This document shows positions 1 through 10,453 of a DNA stretch of 64,000 bases, piece after piece; the stretch's first letter is position 1, and each line of letters opens with the position of its first letter. The stretch is from Thalassorhabdomicrobium marinisediminis (GTDB lineage Bacteria > Pseudomonadota > Alphaproteobacteria > Rhodobacterales > Rhodobacteraceae). The notes under the pieces are model-generated. The model was not told where the DNA came from. It saw only the letters and a list, made by a program, of their open reading frames with translations, and did not search any database. Position numbers and translations under genes: made by a program. The stretch spans positions 248,001-312,000 of the forward strand of contig NZ_QCYG01000004.1 of the NCBI RefSeq assembly GCF_003072065.1, given 5' to 3'.

Positions 1-1245
1 CCCAACGGTTCGGTCGCCGCGCATATTCTGGGCGGCGCGACTTACGGGCGTGAGGGGGTGAGCTCGGCCGAGGTGATCGGCGTCGCCGGCGTCGAGAAAT
101 ACTTCGACGACTTCCTGCGCGATCCCGCGAACGAGGGCGCACCGCTTGAACTGAGCCTTGACCTCACCGTGCAGGCGGCGAGCGAGCGGGTCCTGCACGG
201 CGGCATGATGCTGATGTCGGCCAAAGGCGCATCGAGCGTGTTGATGGACGTGCATACGGGCGAAATCCTGTCGATGGTGAGCCTGCCGGACTTTGACCCG
301 AATGACCGCCCCCGCGTGCTGACCGAGGCCGACGGAGCGACCGACCAGTCCGACAGCCCCCTGTTCAACCGCGCGGTGCAGGGCGTTTACGAATTGGGTA
401 GCGTTTTCAAGATCTTCACCATCGCGCAAGCGGTCGAGCTGGGATTGATCCGCGCCGACACGATGATTGACACCAAGGGTCCGCTGACCTGGGGCCGGTT
501 CCGCATCCGGGACTTCCGCAACTACGGGGCCGAGCTTACGGCCACGGATGTGATCGTGAAATCCTCCAACGTGGGCACCGCGCGGGTGGCGATGATGATC
601 GGGGCGGAGAAACAGCGCGAATTCCTCGACTCGCTGGGGCTTCTGGCCCCGACGCCGGTGGAGATGGTCGAGGCCCCGACGGGGCGGCCACTGCTGCCGC
701 CGAACTGGTCGGAAATCTCAACGATGACAATTTCTTACGGGCACGGGCTCAGCTCCTCTCCGGTGCATCTGGCGACTGCCTACTCCAGCTTGCTCAACGG
801 TGGCTACCGGGTTGAGCCGACGCTGTTGCGCCAGGATGGCCCCCGTTATGGCCCGCGCGTGGTGTCCGAGCGTGTGTCGGCCACGGCGCGCGACATGCTG
901 CGCGCAGTGATCACCCGTGGCACGGCGTCGTTCGGAGATGTTGAAGGCTACGAGGTGGGCGGCAAGACGGGCACTGCGGAAAAGCCGCGCCCGACGGGCG
1001 GCTACTATGACGAGAAGAACATCGCCACCTTTGCAAGCGTCTTCCCCGCCAGCGATCCGCGCTACGTGTTGATTGTCACGCTTGACGAACCCTCGGTTGA
1101 GGCTTTGGGCGAACAGCGGCGCACCGCAGGCTGGACGGCGGTCCCGGTCGCGGCGGAAATGATCCGTCGCGTCGCACCGCTTCTGGGCCTGCGACCGGAC
1201 GTTGAAACCCTGTCACCAACGGGTGTAACACTGACGTCGAACTAG
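1..1245 (+). CDS. ftsI: Peptidoglycan D,D-transpeptidase FtsI (PBP3), 5' end cut off by window
   Basis: Septal class B penicillin-binding protein that cross-links peptidoglycan at the division site; anchored in the inner membrane and acting in the periplasm. The reading frame is open from base 1, so the gene begins upstream; 414 residues are visible, holding part of the dimerisation domain and the whole transpeptidase domain. All three active-site motifs are present: SVFK (serine codon at 400-402), SSN (562-570) and KTG (964-972). The N-terminal membrane anchor lies outside the window. It ends 28 bases before murE, so it leads the visible part of the dcw operon. Identity as FtsI rather than another class B PBP rests on the motifs and on the position directly before murE. 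Confidence 0.95.
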   Translation, partial: PNGSVAAHILGGATYGREGVSSAEVIGVAGVEKYFDDFLRDPANEGAPLELSLDLTVQAASERVLHGGMMLMSAKGASSVLMDVHTGEILSMVSLPDFDPNDRPRVLTEADGATDQSDSPLFNRAVQGVYELGSVFKIFTIAQAVELGLIRADTMIDTKGPLTWGRFRIRDFRNYGAELTATDVIVKSSNVGTARVAMMIGAEKQREFLDSLGLLAPTPVEMVEAPTGRPLLPPNWSEISTMTISYGHGLSSSPVHLATAYSSLLNGGYRVEPTLLRQDGPRYGPRVVSERVSATARDMLRAVITRGTASFGDVEGYEVGGKTGTAEKPRPTGGYYDEKNIATFASVFPASDPRYVLIVTLDEPSVEALGEQRRTAGWTAVPVAAEMIRRVAPLLGLRPDVETLSPTGVTLTSN

Positions 1246-1273
1246 GGGCGATCAACCCGGAAGAGAGACGGAC

Positions 1274-2785
1274 ATGAGCAGCCAGGCCGAACAGAAAACA
1301 TCGACTTTGTCGGCCCTCGGGCTGACCGCGCGCAGCGGAAAGAACCCGCAGATCACCGGCTTGACCGTGGACAGCCGCGAGGTGCAGCCGGGCAGCCTGT
1401 TCTTTGCGCTCCCGGGGGCGCGGGTCCATGGGGGCGAATTTATCCAGTATGCTCTGCGCATGGGGGCGGCGGCGGTCGTCACCGACGCGCAAGGCGCTGA
1501 GATCGCGGCAAAAGAACTGGCGGAAAGCGAGGCCGCCCTGATCGTGACCGACGATCCGCGCGGCGCGCTGGCGCAGACTGCGTCGCTCTGGTTCGGCGCC
1601 CACCCCGAGACCTTGATCGCGGTCACAGGCACCAACGGCAAGACCTCAATTTCGACCTTCGCGCGGCAAATCTGGATCGAGATGGGGCTCGCCGCCGTCA
1701 ATCTGGGCACCACGGGCATCGAAGGGGCCTGGACCCATCCTTTGCGGCACACCACGCCCGAGCCGATCACCCTGCACCGCGCCCTGGCCGAGGCTCGCGC
1801 CGAAGGGATCACCCATGTGGCGATGGAGGCGTCCTCGCACGGGTTGGACCAACGGCGGCTGGACGGGGTGATGCTGGCTGCTGCGGGTTTCAGCAATTTT
1901 ACGCAGGATCATCTGGACTATCACAAGACGTTTGACGCCTATTTCGACGCCAAGATGGGGCTGTTCACCCGTCTTTTGCCTGAAGACGGTGTCGCGGTGG
2001 TCAACATTGATGATCCCAAGGGGCCCGAGGTCGTGGAACTGGCTGAAGGGCGCGGGATCGAGGTGATCACCGTGGGCCGGGCGGCGGACGCGCGCTTGCG
2101 GCTCACCGGCCAGCGGTTTGACGGCACCGGGCAAGAGATCCTGTTCGACTGGCAACGCGGCAGCCACAAGGCGCGGCTCAACCTGATCGGCGGGTTTCAG
2201 GCGGACAATGTGTTGCTGGCGGCGGGGCTGGTCATTGCCGCTGGCGGGGATGCGGAAGAGGCCTTCGACACCTTGCCGTATCTGACGACCGTGCGGGGCC
2301 GGATGCAGCACGCCGCCACGCGCGCGAATGGCGGCGCGGTTTTTGTCGATTACGCCCATACGCCCGACGCCATTGCCACGGCGCTACAGGCCATGCGCCC
2401 GCACGTGATGGGCAAACTTGTCGCCATCGTCGGCGCGGGCGGGGATCGTGACGCGGGCAAGCGGCCGCTCATGGGGCAGGCGGCGGCAGAGCATGCCGAC
2501 GTGGTCTTCGTCACCGACGACAACCCGCGCACGGAAGACCCCGCCGCAATCCGCGCTGCAGTCATGGAAGGGGCAAAGGCCCGCGGCGCCGGCAAGTTGA
2601 TTGTCGAGGTGGGCGACCGGGCCGAAGCGATCCTGCGCGGGGTCGATGCGCTTGGCCCGGGCGATGCCTTGCTGATCGCGGGCAAGGGTCATGAAAGCGG
2701 GCAGACCATCGGTGACGACGTGTTGCCCTTCGATGATGTGGAACAAGCCAGCGTGGCGGTGTCTGCGTTGGACGGGGCGTTCTGA
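1274..2785 (+). CDS. murE: UDP-MurNAc-tripeptide synthetase MurE
   Basis: Cytoplasmic ATP-dependent ligase that adds the third residue of the peptidoglycan stem peptide to UDP-MurNAc-L-Ala-D-Glu. At 503 residues it has normal family length. The Mur-ligase P-loop GTNGKTS lies near residue 118 and is followed by the central and C-terminal Mur domains. The motif DNPRTEDP near residue 413 is the signature of the meso-diaminopimelate-adding type, so the substrate is inferred to be meso-DAP. The ATG is preceded by GGAAGAGAG. Its stop codon shares one base with the murF start (TGATG), implying translational coupling. Confidence 0.97.
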   Translation: MSSQAEQKTSTLSALGLTARSGKNPQITGLTVDSREVQPGSLFFALPGARVHGGEFIQYALRMGAAAVVTDAQGAEIAAKELAESEAALIVTDDPRGALAQTASLWFGAHPETLIAVTGTNGKTSISTFARQIWIEMGLAAVNLGTTGIEGAWTHPLRHTTPEPITLHRALAEARAEGITHVAMEASSHGLDQRRLDGVMLAAAGFSNFTQDHLDYHKTFDAYFDAKMGLFTRLLPEDGVAVVNIDDPKGPEVVELAEGRGIEVITVGRAADARLRLTGQRFDGTGQEILFDWQRGSHKARLNLIGGFQADNVLLAAGLVIAAGGDAEEAFDTLPYLTTVRGRMQHAATRANGGAVFVDYAHTPDAIATALQAMRPHVMGKLVAIVGAGGDRDAGKRPLMGQAAAEHADVVFVTDDNPRTEDPAAIRAAVMEGAKARGAGKLIVEVGDRAEAILRGVDALGPGDALLIAGKGHESGQTIGDDVLPFDDVEQASVAVSALDGAF

Positions 2786-4218
2786 TGGCGCTCTGGACCG
2801 CAGCCGAGGCCGCTGACGCGACTGGCGGGCAAAGCGCGGGCGATTGGGTGGCGCACGGCGTGTCCATCGACACCCGGACGCTGGCCGAAGGCGATCTGTT
2901 CGTCGCCCTGAAAGCCGCGCGCGATGGTCATGAGTTTGTCGCCGCCGCTTTGAACAAAGGCGCGGCCGCCGCCGTTGTGACCCACCGCCCCGAAGGTGTT
3001 CCCGAAGATGCACCGCTATTGATCGTCCCCGATGTGCTGGCCGCACTTGAGGCTTTGGGCACCGCAGCCCGGACTCACACCAAGGCCCGCGTTCTGGCGA
3101 TCACTGGCTCCGTGGGCAAGACTTCGGCCAAAGAAATGGCGCGCACGGTGCTGGCGCGGCAGGGCCGGACCCACGCCGCCGAAGCCTCTTACAACAACCA
3201 CTGGGGCGTGCCGCTCACGCTGGCGCGGATGCCCAAGGGCACCGAGTTTGCGGTGATCGAGATCGGCATGTCCAACCCCGGTGAAATCGCGCCCTTGTCG
3301 CGTTTGGCGCGGCCCCATGTGGCGCTGATCACCACCATCGCCGCCGCCCATCTGGAAGCCTTTGACGACATCAGCGGCATCGCCCGCGAAAAGGCGGCGA
3401 TCTTTGACGGGCTGACCGCGAACGGCGTGGCCGTCATCAATGCGGATGTGGACACCAGCGAAGTCTTGCAGCACTGCGCATCGAAGAAAGAGGCACGGCA
3501 GGTGCTGTTCGGGCAGATGTCGCGGGACTGGAAGCTCAGCCATGTGACCCTGTCCGAGGGGCAAACCATGGTGCAGGCCGACACCCCGCGCGGCGCGCTG
3601 ATGTTCAAGCTGTCCACGGCGGGGCGGCATTTCGCGATGAACGGGCTGGGCATTCTGGCCGCTTGTGAGGCCATGGGCGCCGATCCGGTGCAGGCGGCGA
3701 TGGACCTGTCACACTGGGCGCCGCCGACGGGGCGCGGCACTCGTGAGGTCGTGACCCTCGATGCCGCCCACGAAGATGAAACGCTGATCCTGCTGGACGA
3801 TGCTTTCAACGCCAACCCCACCTCGCTCAGCGCCGCGCTTGAGGTGCTGGCGTCCTACACGCCGACCGATCACGTGGGCCGGATCGTCAAGGGGCGGCGA
3901 GTCGCCGTGCTGGGCGACATGCTGGAGCTGGGACCGGACGAGATCGAAATGCATGCCGAGATGGCGAAGGATGCCTCGATGCAGGCCCTGCATCTGATCC
4001 ACTGTGCCGGACCGCGGATGCGTGCGCTTTATGACGCGCTGCCGGATGCGCGACGTGGCGTCTGGGTCGAGCGGGCCGAGGATCTGGCCACACAGGCCAG
4101 CGATCTGGTGGACGCCGGCGATGTCGTGCTGGTCAAGGGCTCCAAGAGCTCGCGCATCAGCCTTGTCGTTGACGCCATCCGCAAACTGGGGCATCCCGCC
4201 GCAGGTCCGCAAGGCTAG
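2785..4218 (+). CDS. murF: UDP-MurNAc-tripeptide:D-Ala-D-Ala ligase MurF
   Basis: Cytoplasmic ligase that attaches the D-Ala-D-Ala dipeptide to the UDP-MurNAc-tripeptide, finishing the soluble precursor. The protein has 477 residues with the P-loop GSVGKTSAKE near residue 110, the YNNHWGVP block typical of MurF soon after, and the DDAFNANP motif near residue 335. It overlaps the murE stop by one base and stands directly before mraY, whose substrate it produces. The C-terminus is ordinary and nothing appears truncated. Confidence 0.97.
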   Translation: MALWTAAEAADATGGQSAGDWVAHGVSIDTRTLAEGDLFVALKAARDGHEFVAAALNKGAAAAVVTHRPEGVPEDAPLLIVPDVLAALEALGTAARTHTKARVLAITGSVGKTSAKEMARTVLARQGRTHAAEASYNNHWGVPLTLARMPKGTEFAVIEIGMSNPGEIAPLSRLARPHVALITTIAAAHLEAFDDISGIAREKAAIFDGLTANGVAVINADVDTSEVLQHCASKKEARQVLFGQMSRDWKLSHVTLSEGQTMVQADTPRGALMFKLSTAGRHFAMNGLGILAACEAMGADPVQAAMDLSHWAPPTGRGTREVVTLDAAHEDETLILLDDAFNANPTSLSAALEVLASYTPTDHVGRIVKGRRVAVLGDMLELGPDEIEMHAEMAKDASMQALHLIHCAGPRMRALYDALPDARRGVWVERAEDLATQASDLVDAGDVVLVKGSKSSRISLVVDAIRKLGHPAAGPQG

Positions 4219-4259
4219 GGCCCGATCCCCCAAGACTGGAACAAGAAGGTTAGAACGAC

Positions 4260-5342
4260 ATGCTATACTGGCTCACCCTGCTGTCTGACGGTGGCGATGT
4301 TTTCAACCTTTTCCGCTATATCACCTTTCGCGCGGGCGGCGCGTTCCTGACCGCGCTGACCTTCGGCTTTCTGTTCGGCCCCTCGCTGATCCGCGTGCTG
4401 CGGACGCGTCAGGGCAAGGGTCAGCCGATTCGCGACGACGGTCCCGAAGGGCATTTCGTCAAGGCGGGCACGCCCACCATGGGTGGGCTGTTGATCGTGG
4501 GCGCGGTGCTCAGCTCGACCCTGCTTTGGGCGCGGCTGGACAATCCCTTCGTCTGGATGGTGCTTTTCGTCACCATGGCCTTTGCCCTGATCGGGTTTGC
4601 CGATGATTATGCCAAGGTGTCCAAGCAGAACACCGCGGGCGTCTCGGGCCGGACGCGCCTGCTGCTGGGCTTCATCGTTGCCGCCATCGCGGCCTATTGG
4701 GCGGCGCAATACCACCCCGAAGAGCTGTCGTACCAACTGGCCTTGCCGGTCTTCAAGGACACGCTGATCAACCTTGGCGTCCTGTTCATTCCCTTCGCGA
4801 TGATCGTGATCGTCGGCGCGGCCAATGCCGTGAACATGACCGACGGGCTGGACGGTCTGGCGATCATGCCGGTGATGATCGCCGCAGGCGCGTTCGCGGT
4901 CTTTGCCTATTTCGTCGGCCGGGTGGATTTCACCACCGAGCTGGGCCTGCACTACGTGCCCGGCACCGGAGAGCTGGCGATCTTCTCGGCCGGACTGATC
5001 GGCGGCGGTCTGGGCTTTTTGTGGTATAACGCGCCGCCCGCGGCGGTCTTCATGGGCGACACCGGCTCGCTCGCGCTGGGCGGGGCGCTTGGGGCGATTG
5101 CCGTGGCCACCAAGCATGAGATCGTGTTGGCCATCGTCGGCGGTCTGTTCGTGGTCGAGGCGCTCTCGGTCATTGTGCAGGTGCTGTATTACAAACGCAC
5201 GGGCAAGCGCGTCTTTCTGATGGCGCCGATCCACCACCACTACGAAAAGATGGGCTGGTCCGAGCCGACGATCGTGATCCGCTTCTGGATCATCTCGCTC
5301 ATTCTTGCGGTGATCGGGCTGGCGACGCTGAAGATCCGCTAG
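4260..5342 (+). CDS. mraY: Phospho-MurNAc-pentapeptide translocase MraY
   Basis: Integral membrane enzyme that transfers phospho-MurNAc-pentapeptide from UDP to undecaprenyl phosphate, making lipid I on the cytoplasmic face of the inner membrane. It has 360 residues with about ten hydrophobic segments. Family motifs are clear: GFADDYAK (the aspartate pair near residue 118), [13 protein letters not shown] near residue 190, [10 protein letters not shown] near residue 265 and the histidine-rich [12 protein letters not shown] near residue 322. It starts 41 bases after murF and belongs to the same operon. Confidence 0.97.
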   Translation: MLYWLTLLSDGGDVFNLFRYITFRAGGAFLTALTFGFLFGPSLIRVLRTRQGKGQPIRDDGPEGHFVKAGTPTMGGLLIVGAVLSSTLLWARLDNPFVWMVLFVTMAFALIGFADDYAKVSKQNTAGVSGRTRLLLGFIVAAIAAYWAAQYHPEELSYQLALPVFKDTLINLGVLFIPFAMIVIVGAANAVNMTDGLDGLAIMPVMIAAGAFAVFAYFVGRVDFTTELGLHYVPGTGELAIFSAGLIGGGLGFLWYNAPPAAVFMGDTGSLALGGALGAIAVATKHEIVLAIVGGLFVVEALSVIVQVLYYKRTGKRVFLMAPIHHHYEKMGWSEPTIVIRFWIISLILAVIGLATLKIR

Positions 5343-5406
5343 CGCAGCGCTTGCATCACCCGGGCCGGCACCGCAGGCTGTGCCGCAATCACAAAGGGGC
5401 CATGCG

Positions 5407-6801
5407 ATGATTCCAGTTCAGAGGTATTCCGGCAAGACGGTCGCGGTTCTGGGGCTGGGCCGGTCGGGCCTTGCGACCGTGGCTGCATTGCAAGCCGGTG
5501 GCGCGGATGTTGTCGCATGGGACGACAGCCCCGATGCCGCCGACAAGGCCGAAGGCGCGCGCGCGGAATTGCGCGATCTGACGCGGGCGGGCTCCTTTGA
5601 CGATGTCGCGGCGCTGATCACCTCGCCCGGCATCCCGCATCTTTATCCCGAACCGCACCCCGCCATCGCCCGCGCCCTGTCCGAGGGATGCCCCGTGGAC
5701 AACGACATCGGGCTGTTCTTTCGCAGCTTTGCAACCGACGACTGGCACGGGTTCGACACGATCCCCAAGATCATCGCGATCACCGGGTCGAACGGCAAAT
5801 CCACCACCTCGGCGCTGGTGCATCACATCCTCGAAGAGGCGGGCCGGCCGACGCAGCTTGCGGGCAATATCGGGCGCGGGGTGCTTGACCTTGATCCCGC
5901 CCACGACGGGGAGGTGATCGTGCTCGAGCTCAGCTCCTACCAGACCGAGCTCGCCCGGGCGCTGACGCCGGATGTGGCGGTCTTCACCAACCTGAGCCCC
6001 GATCATCTGGACCGCCACGGAGGCTACGGCGGGTATTTCGCGGCCAAGCGCCGGCTGTTTTCCCTTGGCGGGCCGGACCGGGCGGTGGTCGGCGTGGACG
6101 AGGTTGAGGGCCGCTATCTCGCCAACCAGTTGATCGAAGGGCAGGGCGACGACCGCGTGATCCGCATCTCGGCGGGGCAGAAACTGGATGGCCACGGCTG
6201 GTCGGTCTTCGCGCGCAAGGGGTTCCTGAGCGAGTATCGCAAGGGGCGGCAGATGGCCTCAATCGATTTGCGCGCCATTCCCGGGCTTCCGGGGGCACAC
6301 AATCATCAGAACGCCTGTGCGGCCTTTGCCGCCTGTCGCAGCATCGGGATCGGGCCGCGCGTCATTGAGCAGGCTTTGCACAGCTTCAAGGGCCTGCCCC
6401 ACCGCAGCCAGCTTGTGGCCGACCGTGGCGGCGTGCGCTTCGTCAATGACAGCAAGGCGACCAACGTGGATTCCGCCGCCAAGGCGCTGGCCGCCTTCGA
6501 CCGGATCCGCTGGATCTGCGGCGGGCTTGAGAAAGAGGGCGGGTTGGACGGGCTGCTGCCCGCGCCCACGGTGGTGAAGGCTTACGTCATCGGACGCGAA
6601 GCCGCGGGCTTTGCGATGAAGTTGAAAGGCGTCGAGGCCGAGGTCTGCGGCGACATGGCCACCGCCGTCGCCCGCGCCGCGCAGGACGCCCAGCCGGGCG
6701 AGGTGGTTCTGCTGGCGCCTGCCGCGGCCTCGTTTGATCAATACGACAGTTTCGAGAAACGGGGCGACGATTTCGCGGCGCAGGTGGCGCAGCTCGACTA
6801 G
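5407..6801 (+). CDS. murD: UDP-MurNAc-L-alanine:D-glutamate ligase MurD
   Basis: Cytoplasmic Mur ligase that adds D-glutamate to UDP-MurNAc-L-Ala. The N-terminal domain opens with the nucleotide-binding glycine pattern GLGRSG, and the ATP-binding P-loop GSNGKSTTS lies near residue 123. I chose the ATG at 5407 (464 residues) because AAAGGGG sits 7 bases upstream and the protein then begins just before the conserved [12 protein letters not shown]; an in-frame GTG at 5380 is possible but less likely. Its stop overlaps that of the convergent flavoprotein gene within the palindrome CTAG at 6798-6801. Confidence 0.95.
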   Translation: MIPVQRYSGKTVAVLGLGRSGLATVAALQAGGADVVAWDDSPDAADKAEGARAELRDLTRAGSFDDVAALITSPGIPHLYPEPHPAIARALSEGCPVDNDIGLFFRSFATDDWHGFDTIPKIIAITGSNGKSTTSALVHHILEEAGRPTQLAGNIGRGVLDLDPAHDGEVIVLELSSYQTELARALTPDVAVFTNLSPDHLDRHGGYGGYFAAKRRLFSLGGPDRAVVGVDEVEGRYLANQLIEGQGDDRVIRISAGQKLDGHGWSVFARKGFLSEYRKGRQMASIDLRAIPGLPGAHNHQNACAAFAACRSIGIGPRVIEQALHSFKGLPHRSQLVADRGGVRFVNDSKATNVDSAAKALAAFDRIRWICGGLEKEGGLDGLLPAPTVVKAYVIGREAAGFAMKLKGVEAEVCGDMATAVARAAQDAQPGEVVLLAPAAASFDQYDSFEKRGDDFAAQVAQLD

Positions 6802-7979
6802 CCGCCCGCCGCGATGGCCGTGCCCGCCGCATGGGCCGAGGACCACGCCCACTGGAAGTTGTAGCCCCCCAGCCAGCCGGTGACATCCACCGCTTCGCCG
6901 ATGAAATACAACCCCGGCACGCTTTTGGCTTCCATGGTCTTTGACGACAGCCCGTTCGTGTCCACGCCGCCCAGCGTCACCTCGGCCGTGCGGTAGCCTT
7001 CGGTGCCCGCGGGTTTCAGCCTCCAGCGGCTCAGCGCCTCCACCAGCGCGTCGATCCGCGCATCCGAGGCATCGGCCACATTGCCTGCAAGCTCCAGATC
7101 GGCAGCAAGGAAGTCGACAAGCCGCGCGGGCAGGTATTGCCCCAGAACGGTCGACAGGGCCTTGCGTCCGTCGGTCTGACGGTGACCGCGCAGGGCCGCC
7201 GCAAGGTCGAAGTCGGGCGACAGGGTGATGGTGATCTCCTCACCCTCGCGCCAGTAGCTTGAGGCTTGCAGCACCGCCGGACCTGACAACCCCCGGTGGG
7301 TGAACAACAGGGCTTCGTCGAAGGCGGTCCCGTCCTGCGTTCCGACACGGGCGGGGGTGGCGACACCGGCGAGCGGTTTAAATTTTTCGTCCGAGAAGGT
7401 GAAAGGCACGAGCCCGGCGCGGGTGGACGTCACGTTCAGGCCGAACTGCTCGGCGATCTGATAGGCCAGCCCCGTGGCCCCCATCTTGGGAATGGACTTG
7501 CCCCCGGTGGCAACCACAAGATTGCGGGCGGTGATGGTCTGCACCCCACCTTGCCGTTTGGTCGCGACGTGGAAGCCGGTGTCGCCCCGGCGGATGGTGC
7601 CGATAGAAGTGTTGAGCCAAAGCTGCGCATTCTCGGCCATTTCCGCCAGCAACATGGCGATGATGTCTTTCGCGCTGGTGTCGCAGAACAGCTGGCCAAG
7701 GGTCTTTTCATGCCACGGGATGCCGTGCCGGTTCACCAGATCGATGAAGTCCCATTGCGTATAGCGGGCCAGCGCGGATTTGGCAAAATGCGGATTGCTG
7801 CTGATGAAGTTCGCGGCCGTGGTGCCGGTGTTGGTGAAGTTGCAGCGCCCGCCGCCCGAGATGCGGATTTTCTCGCCCGCGGCCTTGGCGTGATCGAGCA
7901 CCAGCGTCCCGGGGCCGCAATGGGCCGCACAGTGCAATCCGGCGGCTCCCGCGCCAAGAATAAGAGTGTTCACCTGCAT
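6798..7979 (-). CDS. HI0933/BaiN-family NAD(P)/FAD-dependent flavoprotein
   Basis: Predicted soluble flavoprotein of 393 residues. It opens with the FAD dinucleotide-binding fingerprint [13 protein letters not shown], and the family hallmark [12 protein letters not shown] follows near residue 47; a further glycine-rich block ([16 protein letters not shown]) lies in the middle. The C-terminus carries a second cofactor-contacting stretch ending in [12 protein letters not shown]. Relatives are annotated as YhiN/HI0933 or BaiN-like oxidoreductases, but the physiological substrate is not evident. The start at 7979 places the FAD motif at the N-terminus; a longer in-frame start at 8015 adds 12 unlikely residues. 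It sits antisense inside the dcw cluster between murD and ftsW, so ftsW probably needs its own promoter or readthrough. Confidence 0.88.
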   Translation of the reverse strand: MQVNTLILGAGAAGLHCAAHCGPGTLVLDHAKAAGEKIRISGGGRCNFTNTGTTAANFISSNPHFAKSALARYTQWDFIDLVNRHGIPWHEKTLGQLFCDTSAKDIIAMLLAEMAENAQLWLNTSIGTIRRGDTGFHVATKRQGGVQTITARNLVVATGGKSIPKMGATGLAYQIAEQFGLNVTSTRAGLVPFTFSDEKFKPLAGVATPARVGTQDGTAFDEALLFTHRGLSGPAVLQASSYWREGEEITITLSPDFDLAAALRGHRQTDGRKALSTVLGQYLPARLVDFLAADLELAGNVADASDARIDALVEALSRWRLKPAGTEGYRTAEVTLGGVDTNGLSSKTMEAKSVPGLYFIGEAVDVTGWLGGYNFQWAWSSAHAAGTAIAAGG

Positions 7980-8155
7980 GGCGCGACAGGTGCCCTGAAT
8001 GCAGACGTCGCGCAAGGGGCGACCCGGCCCTCCGGGGGGAGTTTGTCGGGTCAGATGAAGGGGCGGGTGGATTTCTATGGAAACGTAGCCAGATTCCAGC
8101 TACACTTGCAGGCAGACCCGGCAAACGGGCGTTTTTAAGGCAGTAAGGCAGTGCC

Positions 8156-9322
8156 ATGACAGAAATGGTCTATGGAGCGATCCCCGTTGCATCGGGTGAT
8201 CCGGTTCTTCCCCGTTGGTGGCGGACAGTGGATAAGTGGACGCTGTCCTGTATCCTTGCGTTGTTCGGTATCGGCTTGTTGCTGGGGCTGGCCGCGTCGC
8301 CGCCGCTGGCGTCCAAGAACGGGTTCGAGCCGTTCCACTATGTGCAGCGCCAAGCGGTATTCGGCACGCTGGCCATCATGGTGTTGTTTGTCACTTCGAT
8401 GATGTCCCCCACCTTGGTGCGCCGTTTGGCGGTGCTGGGCTTTCTGGGCGCCTTCGTGGCACTGGCCGGGCTGCCGTTTCTGGGCACCGATTTCGGCAAG
8501 GGCGCGACGCGGTGGTATTCGCTGGGATTTGCCTCGGTGCAGCCGTCCGAATTCCTCAAGCCCGGGTTCATCGTGGTTGCCGCATGGTTCATGGCTGCGA
8601 GCAAGGAAATCGGAGGGCCTCCGGGCAAATCCTATTCGTTGATCCTGACCGTCGTGATTGTGTTGATGCTGGCGATGCAGCCCGATTTCGGACAGGCGGC
8701 GTTGATCCTGTTCGGCTGGGGGGTGATGTATTTCGTCGCTGGCGCGCCGATCATCCTGCTGGTGGGGATTGCCGGCGTGGTCGTCTTTGGCGGCACCATC
8801 GCCTATGCCAATTCGCAGCACTTCGCCCGGCGCATTGACGGCTTTCTCAGCCCCGATGTCGATCCGACCACCCAGCTTGGGTATGCCACGAACGCCATCC
8901 GCGAAGGCGGGTTCTTCGGCGTCGGCGTGGGCGAGGGGCAGGTGAAATGGTCGCTGCCCGACGCGCACACGGATTTCATCATCGCGGTCGCGGCCGAGGA
9001 ATACGGCCTGATCTGCGTGCTGGCCATCATCGCGCTTTATGCCACGATCGTCGTGCGCAGCCTTGTACGGCTGATGAAAGAGCGTGATCCCTTCATCCGG
9101 CTTGCGGGCTGTGGGCTGGCCTGCATGGTCGGCGTGCAGGCGATGATCAACATGGGCGTCGCGGTGCGTCTGCTGCCCGCCAAGGGCATGACGCTTCCGT
9201 TCGTCAGCTACGGCGGCTCTTCGGTGATTGCTTCGGGCATCGCTGTGGGCATGTTGCTGGCGTTTACCCGCACGCGGCCGCAGGGCCAGATCGGCGACAT
9301 CCTGTTGCGGCGGGGGCGGTGA
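8156..9322 (+). CDS. ftsW: Septal peptidoglycan polymerase FtsW (SEDS family)
   Basis: Inner-membrane SEDS glycosyltransferase that polymerises lipid II at the septum together with FtsI. It has 388 residues with about ten transmembrane segments. The motif QPDFGQAAL near residue 178 contains the conserved aspartate of the SEDS active cavity, and [10 protein letters not shown] near residue 345 is the C-terminal family signature. About 180 bases separate it from the divergent flavoprotein gene, leaving room for a promoter. Its stop shares one base with the murG start. Confidence 0.96.
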   Translation: MTEMVYGAIPVASGDPVLPRWWRTVDKWTLSCILALFGIGLLLGLAASPPLASKNGFEPFHYVQRQAVFGTLAIMVLFVTSMMSPTLVRRLAVLGFLGAFVALAGLPFLGTDFGKGATRWYSLGFASVQPSEFLKPGFIVVAAWFMAASKEIGGPPGKSYSLILTVVIVLMLAMQPDFGQAALILFGWGVMYFVAGAPIILLVGIAGVVVFGGTIAYANSQHFARRIDGFLSPDVDPTTQLGYATNAIREGGFFGVGVGEGQVKWSLPDAHTDFIIAVAAEEYGLICVLAIIALYATIVVRSLVRLMKERDPFIRLAGCGLACMVGVQAMINMGVAVRLLPAKGMTLPFVSYGGSSVIASGIAVGMLLAFTRTRPQGQIGDILLRRGR

Positions 9323-10416
9323 TGGCCGGCCCGCTTCTGATCATCGCCGCTGGGGGCACCGGCGGCCATATGTTTCCGGCTCAGGCGCTGGCCGAGGCCA
9401 TGCTGGCGCGCGGCTGGCGGGTGAAACTCTCCACCGACGCGCGCGGCGCGCGCTACACCGGGGGCTTTCCTTACGAAGTCGAGATCGAACAAGTCGGATC
9501 GGCCACCTTTGCCCGGGGCGGGCTGCTGGCGAAAGCGGTGGCGCCCTTCAAGATCCTGGGCGGCATCGCCTCGGCCGTGGTGCGCATGATGCGCGACAAG
9601 CCCGCCGTCGTCGTGGGCTTCGGGGGCTACCCCACCATTCCCGCCATGTCGGCGGCCTGGGTCCTGCGCAGGCCAAGGATGATCCATGAGCAAAACGGCG
9701 TGCTGGGGCGGGTGAATCAGGTCTTCGCGAAACGGGTGGACAAGGTCGCCTGCGGCACCTGGCCCACTGAGCTGCCCGCGGGTGCCGATGGCGTGCCCGT
9801 GGGCAATCCGGTGCGGGGAGCAATCCTTGATCGTTGCGGCGCAGCCTATATTCCGCCTGGCGATTATCCGATGTCGATCCTTGTGATGGGCGGCAGTCAG
9901 GGCGCGCGCATCCTGAGCGACGTGGTGCCGCCGGCGATTTCCGGCCTGCCCACCGCCTTGCGCCGCAACATCCGGGTCGCCCATCAGGCCCGGGAAGAGG
10001 ATCTCGACCGTGTTGCGCAATATTATGCCGATGAGGGTATCCCGGCCGACGTGCAGACCTTTTTCAACGACGTGCCTAGCCGCATGTCCGAGGCGCAACT
10101 GGTGATCGCGCGGGCCGGGGCTTCGACCATCGCGGACCTCAGCGTGATCGGGCGCCCCTCCGTCCTCGTGCCTTATGCAGCAGCTGCATCGGACCATCAG
10201 ACCGCCAATGCGCGGCAACTGGTCGAGGCGGGAGCAGCGATCATGGTGCCCGAAAAGCTGTTCCATGTGGACAGCCTGTCCGAGCAGATCGAGAGCATTC
10301 TGTCGGATCCGGACGCCGCGCTGCAGATGTCGCTGGCGGCGCAGCGGGCGGGCAAACCGGACGCCACCCAGACGCTGGTGGATATGACCCTAGAACTGGC
10401 CGCGCCTGCGGCGTAA
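9322..10416 (+). CDS. murG: Lipid II-forming GlcNAc transferase MurG
   Basis: Peripheral membrane glycosyltransferase (GT28) that adds GlcNAc to lipid I, producing lipid II. It has 364 residues. The N-terminal loop [12 protein letters not shown] and the inter-domain loop MGGSQGAR are the two glycine-rich motifs of MurG, and [10 protein letters not shown] followed by [10 protein letters not shown] marks the UDP-GlcNAc site in the C-terminal domain. I use the ATG at 9322, overlapping the ftsW stop as TGATG; an in-frame GTG at 9319 would add one residue. Confidence 0.96.
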   Translation: MAGPLLIIAAGGTGGHMFPAQALAEAMLARGWRVKLSTDARGARYTGGFPYEVEIEQVGSATFARGGLLAKAVAPFKILGGIASAVVRMMRDKPAVVVGFGGYPTIPAMSAAWVLRRPRMIHEQNGVLGRVNQVFAKRVDKVACGTWPTELPAGADGVPVGNPVRGAILDRCGAAYIPPGDYPMSILVMGGSQGARILSDVVPPAISGLPTALRRNIRVAHQAREEDLDRVAQYYADEGIPADVQTFFNDVPSRMSEAQLVIARAGASTIADLSVIGRPSVLVPYAAAASDHQTANARQLVEAGAAIMVPEKLFHVDSLSEQIESILSDPDAALQMSLAAQRAGKPDATQTLVDMTLELAAPAA

Positions 10417-10453
10417 AGAACGGGACACGCAACCGATGGACGGAACGCCACCC

